From a virus: a stretch of DNA of 30,926 bases. This document shows, in pieces, positions 1 through 5,712 of the stretch. The DNA lies in IMG/VR virus record IMGVR_UViG_3300042386_000606, positions 1 to 30,926 of that record. One strand, written 5' to 3'. The position numbers were made by a program, and so were the translations under genes. Each line of letters starts with the position of its first letter. Position 1 is the first letter of the stretch. A model generated the notes under the pieces. That model saw nothing but the letters and a program-made list of their open reading frames with translations, made no database searches and had not been told where the DNA came from.

Positions 1-2
1 CA

Positions 3-152
3 TCACAAAGAATAGGAAGGCTTATGCGCTTAAATCCTAATGATAAATGTACAATTCATATACTTTGTTACAAAAGTACTGTAGATGAAGCATGGGTAAA
101 ACAAGCACTAGAAGACTATGATCAAACTAAAATTGAATGGACAAATGAATAA
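3..152 (+). CDS. SF2 helicase, C-terminal end (partial gene)
   Basis: Only the last 49 codons are in the window; the frame is open to the left edge and ends at TAA 150-152. Near the start it reads S-Q-R-I-G-R-L-M-R-L, which is helicase motif VI (QxxGRxxR, the arginine finger) of superfamily 2, followed by the beta-strand I-H-I-L-C-Y and the T-V-D-E-A-W helix usual in SF2 phage helicases. The enzyme would use ATP to unwind or remodel nucleic acid during phage replication or transcription. The stop overlaps the next start by eight bases (ATGAATAA), implying coupled translation. Motif VI makes the family assignment fairly firm; the subfamily cannot be told from the tail alone. Confidence 0.75.
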   Translation, partial: SQRIGRLMRLNPNDKCTIHILCYKSTVDEAWVKQALEDYDQTKIEWTNE

Positions 153-555
153 ACCAACAGAAAAACAAATAAAAGCTAAAATCAAAAGTTTAGATAACCA
201 AAGATATAAGCTAGGTAAAGAATCTAATAATTTACAACAAGAGTTGCAAAAAAGAAGTGCTGATAAGGAAGCTCAGAGACTTCTTAAAATCAAATTTATA
301 AAGACTCAATATGGTGATAATACTGAAGTAGTATACATACATGAAATAAAGGTAAACAAGAAAGATCCTTTACACTCTAAAACAAAAGGAGTACGTGTAT
401 TCAGAGATAATATATCCCATATTGATGTACCTCTTCATCACTTCAGTTATCACAAACTAGCAAAACAAGATGACTTTGTAAAAGCTTTTAGTACTATTAT
501 TAAAAAGATTGATTTAAGACTTCCTTTAATTAAAAAAACTAAAGTAGGATTATGA
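145..555 (+). CDS. hypothetical phage protein with N-terminal coiled coil
   Basis: This is a protein of 136 residues that I do not recognise. The start at 145 was chosen over an in-frame ATG at 118 because it overlaps the helicase stop by only eight bases, the coupling seen through the whole operon. Residues 5-45 are rich in Lys, Glu and Gln with heptad-like spacing and probably form a coiled coil. The remainder has alternating strands with several His and aromatic residues (around VPLHHFSYHK). It is strongly basic overall (K/R rich), so a nucleic-acid contact is possible but unsupported. It ends four bases inside the next gene (ATGA). Confidence 0.7.
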   Translation: MNKPTEKQIKAKIKSLDNQRYKLGKESNNLQQELQKRSADKEAQRLLKIKFIKTQYGDNTEVVYIHEIKVNKKDPLHSKTKGVRVFRDNISHIDVPLHHFSYHKLAKQDDFVKAFSTIIKKIDLRLPLIKKTKVGL

Positions 556-812
556 GAACATTTTATGATTTTAGAGGTGATTATTGCTATGAAAACCCTA
601 AGAAATATCCTCTTCAGGGCTATGTCTTACTAAAAAGTAAGAATTACTGGTTATGCTGGATATATAGAGATGGTCATATGGTAAGTATGAATCAATCCAT
701 TAAAGGATTTATTGTAGCTCCCCGGAGTATTTACTTATACGATGTATATCTAGCAACAGGGTTTTGGGATGCACTTAAGAAATTTATTAAAAAAGTAAAG
801 AAGAAGAAATGA
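552..812 (+). CDS. small basic hypothetical protein
   Basis: This small protein has 86 residues and no recognised family. It is rich in Tyr and Trp (YWLCWIYRDGH around residues 32-42), which suggests a compact beta-rich fold, and ends in a lysine-rich tail (K-F-I-K-K-V-K-K-K-K). Its start overlaps the preceding stop (ATGA) and its own stop overlaps the clpS-like start in the same four-base manner, so the three genes are translationally coupled. There is no signal peptide or clear membrane segment. Confidence 0.7.
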   Translation: MRTFYDFRGDYCYENPKKYPLQGYVLLKSKNYWLCWIYRDGHMVSMNQSIKGFIVAPRSIYLYDVYLATGFWDALKKFIKKVKKKK

Positions 813-1105
813 GAGATTTAGAAGTACTTGATCCAGAAGTAGACAAGGAAGTAGAACATGCCATAGATGAATTGGTAAACCCTACTAAAGCAATAATCCT
901 CTATAATGATGATTACAATACCTTCCCTCATGTTCTAGAATGTTTGAGAAAGTATTGTGGTCACTCTATGGAGCAAGCAGAACAATGTACTATGATAGTG
1001 CACCATAATGGTAGGTGTGATGTTAAGCATGGCTCATTTGAAAAACTAAAACCAATATGTGAAGCCTTGCTAGAGCAAGGTCTCACAGCTAAAATAGAAA
1101 ACTAA
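809..1105 (+). CDS. clpS: ClpS-like adaptor protein
   Basis: ClpS adaptors bind the N-terminal domain of the ClpA/ClpC AAA+ unfoldase and hand over proteins with N-degrons for destruction by ClpP. This 98-residue protein shows the ClpS core from about residue 27: L-Y-N-D-D-Y-N-T-F (N33, D34, D35 form the N-degron pocket), then the helix HVLECLRKYCGHS, then AEQCTMIVHHNG with H65 matching the conserved pocket histidine, and a C-terminal strand ending LTAKIEN. The pattern YND(D)xNTF and AEQC is what I recall from Bacteroidota ClpS, suggesting capture from the host. It sits among early unknown genes, so it could redirect or block host proteolysis. The pocket residues are intact. The N-terminal extension (residues 1-25) is acidic. 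The family call is secure; the role in infection is inferred. Confidence 0.9.
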   Translation: MRDLEVLDPEVDKEVEHAIDELVNPTKAIILYNDDYNTFPHVLECLRKYCGHSMEQAEQCTMIVHHNGRCDVKHGSFEKLKPICEALLEQGLTAKIEN

Positions 1106-1106
1106 C

Positions 1107-1361
1107 ATGAAAAAGAAAACTCACAAATATGATTTAGTCATATACAATGGCAGGATTAAAGTATACATAGATGGTTATGTTGCTTTTACATTTAACCAAC
1201 TAGATTTTAAAGGTTATTATGCTTATAAAGATGATACAGATTTGTATGGTTTAGATATATACCTAATGAATGATAAAGGTGGAGCTACAACTATGGAAGT
1301 GTATTTTAAGACCAAACACAATTGGTTAAATATACTCAAGTTATTAGATGAAAAACTTTAA
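1107..1361 (+). CDS. small hypothetical protein
   Basis: An 84-residue protein with no recognised family, starting one base after the ClpS stop. It is dominated by beta-strand-like stretches with many Tyr and Asp residues (YDLVIYNGRIKVYIDGYVAF) and ends with a short helix NWLNILKLLDEKL. It is acidic to neutral with no Cys, signal peptide or membrane segment. Tight packing in the run of small plus-strand genes supports that it is expressed; it gives no hint of function. Confidence 0.65.
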   Translation: MKKKTHKYDLVIYNGRIKVYIDGYVAFTFNQLDFKGYYAYKDDTDLYGLDIYLMNDKGGATTMEVYFKTKHNWLNILKLLDEKL

Positions 1362-1373
1362 CACAAGACTAAT

Positions 1374-1637
1374 ATGAAAACTAAAGAAGAAATAGAACAG
1401 TTAGCTGAAAAAGAAATGATGGGCATGGAGGGTAGATTTGGCTTTGTTGCTGGTTATGAAAAATGCCAAGAAGACTATAAAGACAAGCGGTATATAGATG
1501 AACATATGTTATTAGCTTATGTAAATGGTGGTGCTAATCTAGCTGAAGATTTTAAAGACGCTACTAAAATGAAGGAAAACTTTAACAGACTAATGGCTGC
1601 TATAGATAAAAGTATAGATGGTAACACAAACAACTAG
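1374..1637 (+). CDS. small hypothetical protein, first copy of a tandem paralogous pair
   Basis: This 87-residue acidic helical protein is the first of two adjacent paralogues. Residues 1-12 (MKTKEEIEQLAE) and the motif G-Y-E-K-C-Q-E-D with the following D-K-x-Y are shared with the next gene, whereas the middle and C-terminal parts differ. The first 37 bases of the two genes are almost identical, pointing to a fairly recent duplication or gene conversion. I associate the GYxKCQED/YTEED style with small Bacteroidota phage proteins of unknown function. It ends with TAG five bases before the next ATG. Confidence 0.7.
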   Translation: MKTKEEIEQLAEKEMMGMEGRFGFVAGYEKCQEDYKDKRYIDEHMLLAYVNGGANLAEDFKDATKMKENFNRLMAAIDKSIDGNTNN

Positions 1638-1679
1638 AAAGTATGAAAAGCAAAGAAGAAATAGAACAGTTGGCTGAAA
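1374..1679 (+). repeat. direct repeat spanning the starts of the paralogous pair
   Basis: Bases 1374-1410 and 1643-1679 are direct repeats of 37 bases that differ at only a few positions. They encode the first 12 residues of the two paralogues. The repeat unit distance is 269 bases, and recombination between copies would delete one gene. The extent given covers both copies and the intervening gene. Confidence 0.7.
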
Positions 1680-1924
1680 GGTATGCTGATGGATATAGTA
1701 CAGAAGAAGCACACACAAGTTATATTGCTTTTCAAGATGGCTACACTAAATGCCAAGAAGACAATGCTGATAAGAAATACACAGAGGAAGATATAAGGGA
1801 AGCTATTGATATGGCTAGACAATTATCTCACGTTTCATGTCTTGAAGATGGTGAACATAGATTAAAGTACTCTAACACTGAAGATGATATTATCAACTCA
1901 CTAAACAAACAAGACAATGAATAA
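1643..1924 (+). CDS. small hypothetical protein, second copy of a tandem paralogous pair
   Basis: The second paralogue has 93 residues and is acidic. It shares MKSKEEIEQLAE at the N-terminus and G-Y-T-K-C-Q-E-D-N-A-D-K-K-Y with the preceding gene, then carries its own helix (EEDIREAIDMARQLS) and a C-terminal segment EDDIINSLNKQ. The helical, charged composition suggests a small protein-protein interaction module rather than an enzyme. The stop overlaps the next start by eight bases (ATGAATAA), the same overlap found at 145-152. The function is unknown. Confidence 0.7.
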   Translation: MKSKEEIEQLAERYADGYSTEEAHTSYIAFQDGYTKCQEDNADKKYTEEDIREAIDMARQLSHVSCLEDGEHRLKYSNTEDDIINSLNKQDNE

Positions 1925-2228
1925 TATGAAAATTACACATGAAAGCTTACTAGAAAATGGTTGGGAGGGTAATGAAGAAGAAGGTAGATACACCAGAAAA
2001 GACCCTAAAGATTATAGTGATTCTTCTTTTGTATTGTTCTTAAGTAGAAATTATGGTGTTGAAGACGACTATAGAGTAAAGCTAATAAGAGTAATCCCTC
2101 ACACAGCAGGTGAAAATGTAGAGATCAACATAAATTGTATGACCCATGCAGATTTAAAAGCATTAGAGTTTGTATTTTACAAAGCAGGTGCTGTAGGTAT
2201 AATAAAAAGATTATTAATAAACTATTAA
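1917..2228 (+). CDS. small hypothetical protein
   Basis: A 103-residue protein that I do not recognise. A second in-frame ATG at 1926 is an equally possible start. It opens with a short helix ITHESLLENGWEG followed by beta-strand material, a pattern I associate with a widespread group of small Bacteroidota phage proteins that begin KITxExLxxNGW (recollection, not tested here). There are no catalytic motifs or membrane segments. It overlaps the previous stop by eight bases. Confidence 0.65.
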   Translation: MNNMKITHESLLENGWEGNEEEGRYTRKDPKDYSDSSFVLFLSRNYGVEDDYRVKLIRVIPHTAGENVEININCMTHADLKALEFVFYKAGAVGIIKRLLINY

Positions 2229-2229
2229 C

Positions 2230-2355
2230 ATGAATAACTTTATATGTAGTGAGTGTGGTACCAAGTACAGCTCACCAGAATTAACACCTCCTCCAGGAAT
2301 TAAATGGAGTGATGGTCATGTATGTACACCTAAACCTGTAGACAATGGAAAATAA
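2230..2355 (+). CDS. mini zinc-finger-like protein (41 aa)
   Basis: This short reading frame of 41 codons begins one base after the preceding stop, and its stop overlaps the next start by eleven bases, filling what would otherwise be a gap in a gapless operon. The product starts M-N-N-F-I-C-S-E-C-G-T-K-Y and has one further Cys at about residue 34 (HVC). A C-x2-C knuckle followed by H/C is typical of a zinc ribbon half-site. It is probably a small metal-binding protein. With only three Cys and one His it may instead dimerise around the metal. The function is unknown. Confidence 0.55.
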   Translation: MNNFICSECGTKYSSPELTPPPGIKWSDGHVCTPKPVDNGK

Positions 2356-2599
2356 CATACCAACAGCAGAAGAGACTCGTCTCAAATATATCCCCAATGG
2401 ATGTGTTAATATAAAAGGTAAAGGTCTTGGGGATGGTAAACCTCAAAAAAAATATGAAGATAATCTTCTAGATCAGATGTTACTAGAATTTGCTAAACTT
2501 CATGTAACAGCAGCACTTAAAGAAGCAAGTGAAGATGCAAATATGGATAGTGACTATTACCAAGCATTACAAGTTTATCCACTAACTAATATAAAATAA
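2345..2599 (+). CDS. small conserved phage protein (FAKLH...NIK type)
   Basis: An acidic protein of 84 residues. Its N-terminal half is polar and probably extended; the second half contains the helix EFAKLHVTAALKEASEDA and ends with Y-P-L-T-N-I-K. I recall this helix plus terminal YPLxNIK as a recurrent small domain in Bacteroidota phages and prophages, with no known function. No catalytic residues stand out. It overlaps the upstream mini-gene and is followed one base later by the next ATG. Confidence 0.7.
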   Translation: MENNIPTAEETRLKYIPNGCVNIKGKGLGDGKPQKKYEDNLLDQMLLEFAKLHVTAALKEASEDANMDSDYYQALQVYPLTNIK

Positions 2600-2600
2600 C

Positions 2601-2855
2601 ATGGAAAAAGAAAAATTTTTAGAAAAGTGGGGATACCAACCTGCTACAGGACTAGAAGGAGCTATGATAGATGTCAAAGCTCAACTAGAAAAAGATCTGG
2701 ATGATTTAGAACTTACAGATCAAGTATTAGAAAAAATGGCTCTTCTTCATTATCCTGAGATAGGCCATAGAGTATATCAAATCTATATTGCTGATCTAAA
2801 GGAGAAAAGAGATAAGTCTTTAATCTTATCTAGACAAACTAATAGAAATCTGTAA
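2601..2855 (+). CDS. small hypothetical protein
   Basis: An 84-residue, mostly helical charged protein without a recognised family. Its first third contains a W-G-Y-Q-P-A-T-G-L-E segment; the rest reads as two amphipathic helices (QLEKDLDDLELTDQVLEKM and IYIADLKEKRDKSL). There are no Cys clusters, signal peptide or membrane spans. It lies in the unknown early-gene run with a 12-base gap to the next gene. Confidence 0.65.
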   Translation: MEKEKFLEKWGYQPATGLEGAMIDVKAQLEKDLDDLELTDQVLEKMALLHYPEIGHRVYQIYIADLKEKRDKSLILSRQTNRNL

Positions 2856-2867
2856 AAACAAATAAAT

Positions 2868-3164
2868 ATGGCAACAAAAGCTGAAGATTACTGGACATGT
2901 TCTAAGTGTTTTAATCTACAGAATAGAATGGCTCCATGGCATTCAGATGATGTATGTGATATCTGTTATGAAAAACTTAGAGAAAGAGAAGAAGGTAGAT
3001 GGCATGCTCAATTAGATTTGCTTCAGAAGTTAGTAGGGAAAAATCCTAATCCAGATCAAACCGGATGCTTTCATAACTTTATGATTGTACCTAAATCAGG
3101 AAAAAGATTTGGTATAAAACTCTGGGTATGTGAGCATTGTGAAAAAGTTGTTCAAGCAAGCTAA
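2868..3164 (+). CDS. zinc-binding small protein
   Basis: This 98-residue protein carries paired Cys knuckles: C11-x2-C14 and C30-x2-C33 form one probable zinc site, and C67 with H69 (GCFH) plus C88-x2-C91 (WVCEHC) form a second. The Trp residue before each knuckle and the helix between them resemble treble-clef or zinc-ribbon folds used for nucleic-acid or protein contact. It could be a host RNA-polymerase or nuclease modulator, but this is only context. A strong promoter for the next gene overlaps its last codons. Confidence 0.7.
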   Translation: MATKAEDYWTCSKCFNLQNRMAPWHSDDVCDICYEKLREREEGRWHAQLDLLQKLVGKNPNPDQTGCFHNFMIVPKSGKRFGIKLWVCEHCEKVVQAS

Positions 3165-3178
3165 AACTATTATATTTA
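3147..3178 (+). promoter_or_regulatory. Bacteroidota-type promoter, predicted leaderless
   Basis: GTTG at 3147-3150, a spacer of exactly 20 bases, then TATATTTA at 3171-3178, one mismatch from the Bacteroidota -7 consensus TAnnTTTG. The ATG of the next gene follows after only four bases, which places the expected transcription start at or beside the A of the start codon. It lies inside the 3' end of the upstream gene. Confidence 0.5.
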
Positions 3179-3182
3179 CATT

Positions 3183-3428
3183 ATGACTAAGCAAGAAGAA
3201 TATACACACATGTTAAATACTAAACCTTATGATCTTAAAACAACTATCAAAGATGGTAAAGAAATCAAATGGGTAAAAGTTTGGGATCATCATATGGGTG
3301 CTTCAGAAACAGTATTTAAAACATTAACACCACCTCCCTATGAGCACAAGCTTATAAAAGTTCAAGAAATAGATCTTATGCCTGTGGCAAACAAGAAAAT
3401 CTACAAAATCACAATTAAAAGAAATTAA
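3183..3428 (+). CDS. small hypothetical protein
   Basis: An 81-residue basic protein with no recognised family. It has several beta-strand-like stretches (KEIKWVKVWDHHMG and KKIYKITIKRN). It is the first gene after a probable promoter whose -7 element ends four bases before the ATG, so its mRNA may be leaderless. There are no membrane segments or Cys. The function is unknown. Confidence 0.65.
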   Translation: MTKQEEYTHMLNTKPYDLKTTIKDGKEIKWVKVWDHHMGASETVFKTLTPPPYEHKLIKVQEIDLMPVANKKIYKITIKRN

Positions 3429-3439
3429 AAACCAACAAC

Positions 3440-3769
3440 ATGGCAGTAACAGCACTTAAAGTAGGAGAGCAAAGAATTAAGTTTATAACTACAGGCTCTG
3501 AAATTATAAAATCTAAGGATGGTACAACAGAAAAAACTTTCCTAACTGTAGATTTAAGAGTATGTGATGAAGACTTTATACCTTTAAGACAAGGTAATGT
3601 AAGTATTCATGATGAAGATGAGGAAACTTATCACAAGAAACTTAGAATAGCAGCTTTAGAAAAAGGACATTTTGTGCCTGAAGAATCAACAGATCATCAA
3701 TGGCATCCTAATTATAATCCAGAAGATCATATTTTAGAACAACCTAAAGAAGATGGAGATACCATTTAA
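3440..3769 (+). CDS. hypothetical protein
   Basis: A 109-residue acidic protein. The first 60 residues form a beta-rich core (V-G-E-Q-R-I-K-F-I-T-T, then T-F-L-T-V-D-L-R-V), the rest is an acidic polar tail with many Glu, Asp and His residues. I do not recognise a family. It overlaps the next gene by 17 bases. Acidic early phage proteins of this size sometimes mimic DNA or bind host regulators; nothing in the sequence settles that here. Confidence 0.65.
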   Translation: MAVTALKVGEQRIKFITTGSEIIKSKDGTTEKTFLTVDLRVCDEDFIPLRQGNVSIHDEDEETYHKKLRIAALEKGHFVPEESTDHQWHPNYNPEDHILEQPKEDGDTI

Positions 3770-4100
3770 AGTAATCTGTATTAATGATGCAGATAAGCCT
3801 TCGGATATACCCAATAGCAAGTGGATAAAGAAAGGTAATCTATATACAGTGAATAAAGTAGTAAAAATGATTATTCAAGGAGGTAGATTAGGATTTTATC
3901 TTGATGAGGTAAATCTTGATGGATGTGCTCCTTATTCCGCGTATTCAGCTAATAGATTTGGTGTTATACTTAATAGTAAAGTGTTAGCTGAGATTGAATT
4001 AAACGCTTTACTTAAAGAAGCAATAGAAGAAGAAAAGTATGAAGAATTTAACAGAGAAGAAATTAAAAAAACTAGGTCTGAAGAAAAAATGGTTAGATGA
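3753..4100 (+). CDS. small conserved phage protein (SKWxKKGxxYTV type)
   Basis: A protein of 115 residues. Residues 5-70 read as a compact beta domain: FKVICINDADKP, then S-K-W-I-K-K-G-N-L-Y-T-V, then G-F-Y-L-D-E-V-N-L and a terminal N-R-F-G. I recall this pattern as a recurrent uncharacterised domain of Bacteroidota phages, which may be a small SH3-like barrel. A charged helical tail (residues 88-115) shares 62 bases with the next gene in another frame. The function is unknown. Confidence 0.75.
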   Translation: MEIPFKVICINDADKPSDIPNSKWIKKGNLYTVNKVVKMIIQGGRLGFYLDEVNLDGCAPYSAYSANRFGVILNSKVLAEIELNALLKEAIEEEKYEEFNREEIKKTRSEEKMVR

Positions 4101-4317
4101 TAAGTCAGGCTGCTGGTGGGAAATGACTTTACCGGGTAAAATACCTGTAAATATTCTCTATGATGAGGATGTTCTAGTTCTTAGAATAAAAACACTTAAT
4201 GATTACAGACCTTTTAAAAGAGAGAAATGCTGGAGTTTTTTATTTATAAGAAAAGCTACATTAAAAAACTTTAAAAAAATGATTAATTATGGATTACACA
4301 TTACTACAGAAAAATAG
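4039..4317 (+). CDS. small hypothetical basic protein
   Basis: A 92-residue basic protein. It opens with a lysine-rich helix (LTEKKLKKLGLKKKWL), followed by an aromatic beta-rich part (CWWEMTLPG, CWSFLFIRK). The first 62 bases overlap the preceding gene in another frame. The next in-frame ATG is 28 codons later, and would remove the segment GLKKKWLDDKSGCWWEM that looks like part of the fold, so the longer start is kept. I do not recognise the family. Confidence 0.6.
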   Translation: MKNLTEKKLKKLGLKKKWLDDKSGCWWEMTLPGKIPVNILYDEDVLVLRIKTLNDYRPFKREKCWSFLFIRKATLKNFKKMINYGLHITTEK

Positions 4318-4612
4318 TGCTATATTAAACTATATGGGAGGCCCAAGCTTTCTAAGAAACCTTCTTAAAAATACAATTAAAGAAGAAGAAATATCTATAT
4401 ATGGTCCTGAAGATTTGTTATTTCATAAATCTTGGGATTGGTTGATGCCGGCATGGAAAAAAGCAAATATAGAATTGACATCTACTCAAGACAATATTCC
4501 TATGCTTTATGCTATGGGAAAAGCTCTTGATTCTGTAGATATTGAGAATTTACATAATTTAATAGCAAAACAAGCTATAGAATGGTGCAAAAATAAACAA
4601 ATCAAATTATAA
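4289..4612 (+). CDS. small conserved phage protein (SWDWLMP type)
   Basis: A 107-residue protein with the motif F-H-K-S-W-D-W-L-M-P-A-W-K-K at about residues 45-58, followed by a segment with alternating strands and a C-terminal helix ending with I-E-W-C-K-N-K. I recall HxSWDWLMPVxxKI followed by a C-terminal helix as a very common uncharacterised protein of Bacteroidota phages and prophages. It has no catalytic residues that I can name. The start overlaps the preceding gene by 29 bases; an internal ATG at 4334 is an alternative. Confidence 0.75.
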   Translation: MDYTLLQKNSAILNYMGGPSFLRNLLKNTIKEEEISIYGPEDLLFHKSWDWLMPAWKKANIELTSTQDNIPMLYAMGKALDSVDIENLHNLIAKQAIEWCKNKQIKL

Positions 4613-4614
4613 AA

Positions 4615-4854
4615 ATGGAATTTTTTAAAGTACTAGTAGCTGTATTAGCTATTAGAGGAGGTTGGTCATTATTTGCCAGTCCTTCAGAAGTTGATGTGTA
4701 TAAAATCAATGCTTATGATAGCATAGCTGCTGTTAATACTCATTTATATGCTCAAGTAATAAAAGCAAATACAGAAATATCATCTATTAATAACAATTTT
4801 CTTTATCAATACTACATGAAAAATGTAGACTTAAAGGATACCTTAAACCAATAA
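4615..4854 (+). CDS. small predicted membrane or exported protein
   Basis: A 79-residue protein. Residues 1-22 (F-F-K-V-L-V-A-V-L-A-I-R-G-G-W-S-L-F-A) form a hydrophobic N-terminal segment, either a short signal peptide or a membrane anchor, though an Arg sits in its middle. The rest is polar with Asn, Ser and Tyr. It could be a small inner-membrane protein acting on superinfection or energetics, but there is no family evidence. Two bases separate it from the upstream stop. Confidence 0.6.
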   Translation: MEFFKVLVAVLAIRGGWSLFASPSEVDVYKINAYDSIAAVNTHLYAQVIKANTEISSINNNFLYQYYMKNVDLKDTLNQ

Positions 4855-4856
4855 TC

Positions 4857-5000
4857 ATGGAAGAAAAACCAGTAACTAAACAACAAGAACATGCTCTAAA
4901 TCAAGAGCGTTTTAAGAAAACTTCTCAAGAAAAAGAATTAACAAAAACTGCTAAGTCTGCTTGGAAAAAATTTAAGAAAGATGACCAAGCAAAAAGATAG
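4857..5000 (+). CDS. small lysine-rich protein (47 aa)
   Basis: This short frame of 47 codons begins two bases after the preceding stop and closes the gap to the next gene, which it overlaps by 20 bases. The product is highly charged and Lys/Gln rich (K-P-V-T-K-Q-Q-E-H-A-L, T-A-K-S-A-W-K-K-F-K-K-D), probably one long helix. It ends in TAG. The operon position supports it more than its composition, which is of low complexity. Confidence 0.5.
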   Translation: MEEKPVTKQQEHALNQERFKKTSQEKELTKTAKSAWKKFKKDDQAKR

Positions 5001-5388
5001 TATGTTTTCCTCAATGTTTATTAAAAAACATGGAAAATTAGTATATACTAAAGACAGTGATGAAAAATTATATAAGCTGTTTGTAGAAAACTTAGTTGAA
5101 GATCAAACAGTAGAGGTATTCTTTGATGCAAACAAAGATGATGGAACTCTAGCTCAGCTAGCTAAGATACACAAGTGTATTAGGGAAATAGCAAAAGAAA
5201 CAGGTAATGAGTTTGAAGACATAAAAGATATTATTAAAATGAGATCTGGATTCTGCTTTGAAAAAGAAGTAGATGGTAAGGTAATAACTAAGTGTAAAAG
5301 CTTTGCTAAAGCTTCTAAAGAAGACCTAGGTTTTGTAATTGAAGCCTTAATAAAATTAGGAGATATGGTAAATGTTAACTGCCGGTAG
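4981..5388 (+). CDS. conserved phage protein, possibly NinB-like
   Basis: A 135-residue protein (an ATG at 5002 is an alternative start). The middle contains V-F-F-D-A-N-K-D-D-G-T-L-A-Q-L-A-K-I-H-K-C-I, then a helix I-A-K-E-T-G followed by I-K-D-I-I-K-M-R-S-G-F-C. The layout, with a Q-x3-(I/W)-H helix followed by a late hydrophobic helix, recalls NinB-type phage recombination accessory proteins, although the similarity is only in pattern. I believe near relatives occur in Bacteroidota phages. Its 3' end overlaps, tail to tail, the only isolated minus-strand gene of this half by 14 bases. Confidence 0.7.
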   Translation: MTKQKDSMFSSMFIKKHGKLVYTKDSDEKLYKLFVENLVEDQTVEVFFDANKDDGTLAQLAKIHKCIREIAKETGNEFEDIKDIIKMRSGFCFEKEVDGKVITKCKSFAKASKEDLGFVIEALIKLGDMVNVNCR

Positions 5389-5677
5389 TAACTGGTTCAT
5401 CAGGTATTTCTACCTCTTCCTCTTTAGTCTTGTTTTGAGCTTTAGCTTTCTTCTCAATCTCATATATAAGAGACATTAGAATATTAACATTAAACTCAAT
5501 CATTGACTCAGCTGGATTGTTGCCTTTAAGCTTTTCAAGAATTGCTTTAAATTCTTCCAAAGGAACTGTATTACTTAACATAGTTAATAAATCAACTATT
5601 CCTCTGTAGAAGGTTCCTGAAACCTGAATATCTATAATAACATCAGGTGGAATTGTATCATATTTAATTTTAGCCAT
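5375..5677 (-). CDS. lone minus-strand conserved small protein
   Basis: A 100-residue acidic protein, the only minus-strand gene between 1 and 24163. The start at 5677 was chosen because the longer frame upstream lies antisense over the glycosylase gene. Residues 12-40 read I-I-D-I-Q-V-S-G-T-F-Y-R-G-I-V-D-L-L, followed by helices and an acidic tail with Glu and Thr. I recall I-x-I-S-G-x-F-Y as typical of a small uncharacterised protein in crAss-like and related phages. It is divergent from the glycosylase gene, with a TATATTTG box four bases before its ATG, so it has its own promoter. The function is unknown; its position suggests separate timing. Confidence 0.75.
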   Translation of the reverse strand: MAKIKYDTIPPDVIIDIQVSGTFYRGIVDLLTMLSNTVPLEEFKAILEKLKGNNPAESMIEFNVNILMSLIYEIEKKAKAQNKTKEEEVEIPDEPVTTGS

Positions 5678-5680
5678 AGG

Positions 5681-5712
5681 CAAATATACAAAAATTATGA
5701 GCATATTAGAAA
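5681..5712 (-). promoter_or_regulatory. minus-strand Bacteroidota-type promoter, predicted leaderless
   Basis: Read on the minus strand, TATATTTG (5688 down to 5681) matches the -7 consensus perfectly and ends four bases before the ATG at 5677. Twenty bases upstream is TTTC (5712 down to 5709), one mismatch from the -33 TTTG. The box lies in the 19-base gap between two divergent genes and the -33 element falls inside the glycosylase coding sequence. Confidence 0.45.

Noticed and set aside
118-144. Earlier ATG for the first complete gene
   Set aside because: It would overlap the helicase tail by 35 bases; ATG 145 gives the eight-base overlap repeated elsewhere in the operon.
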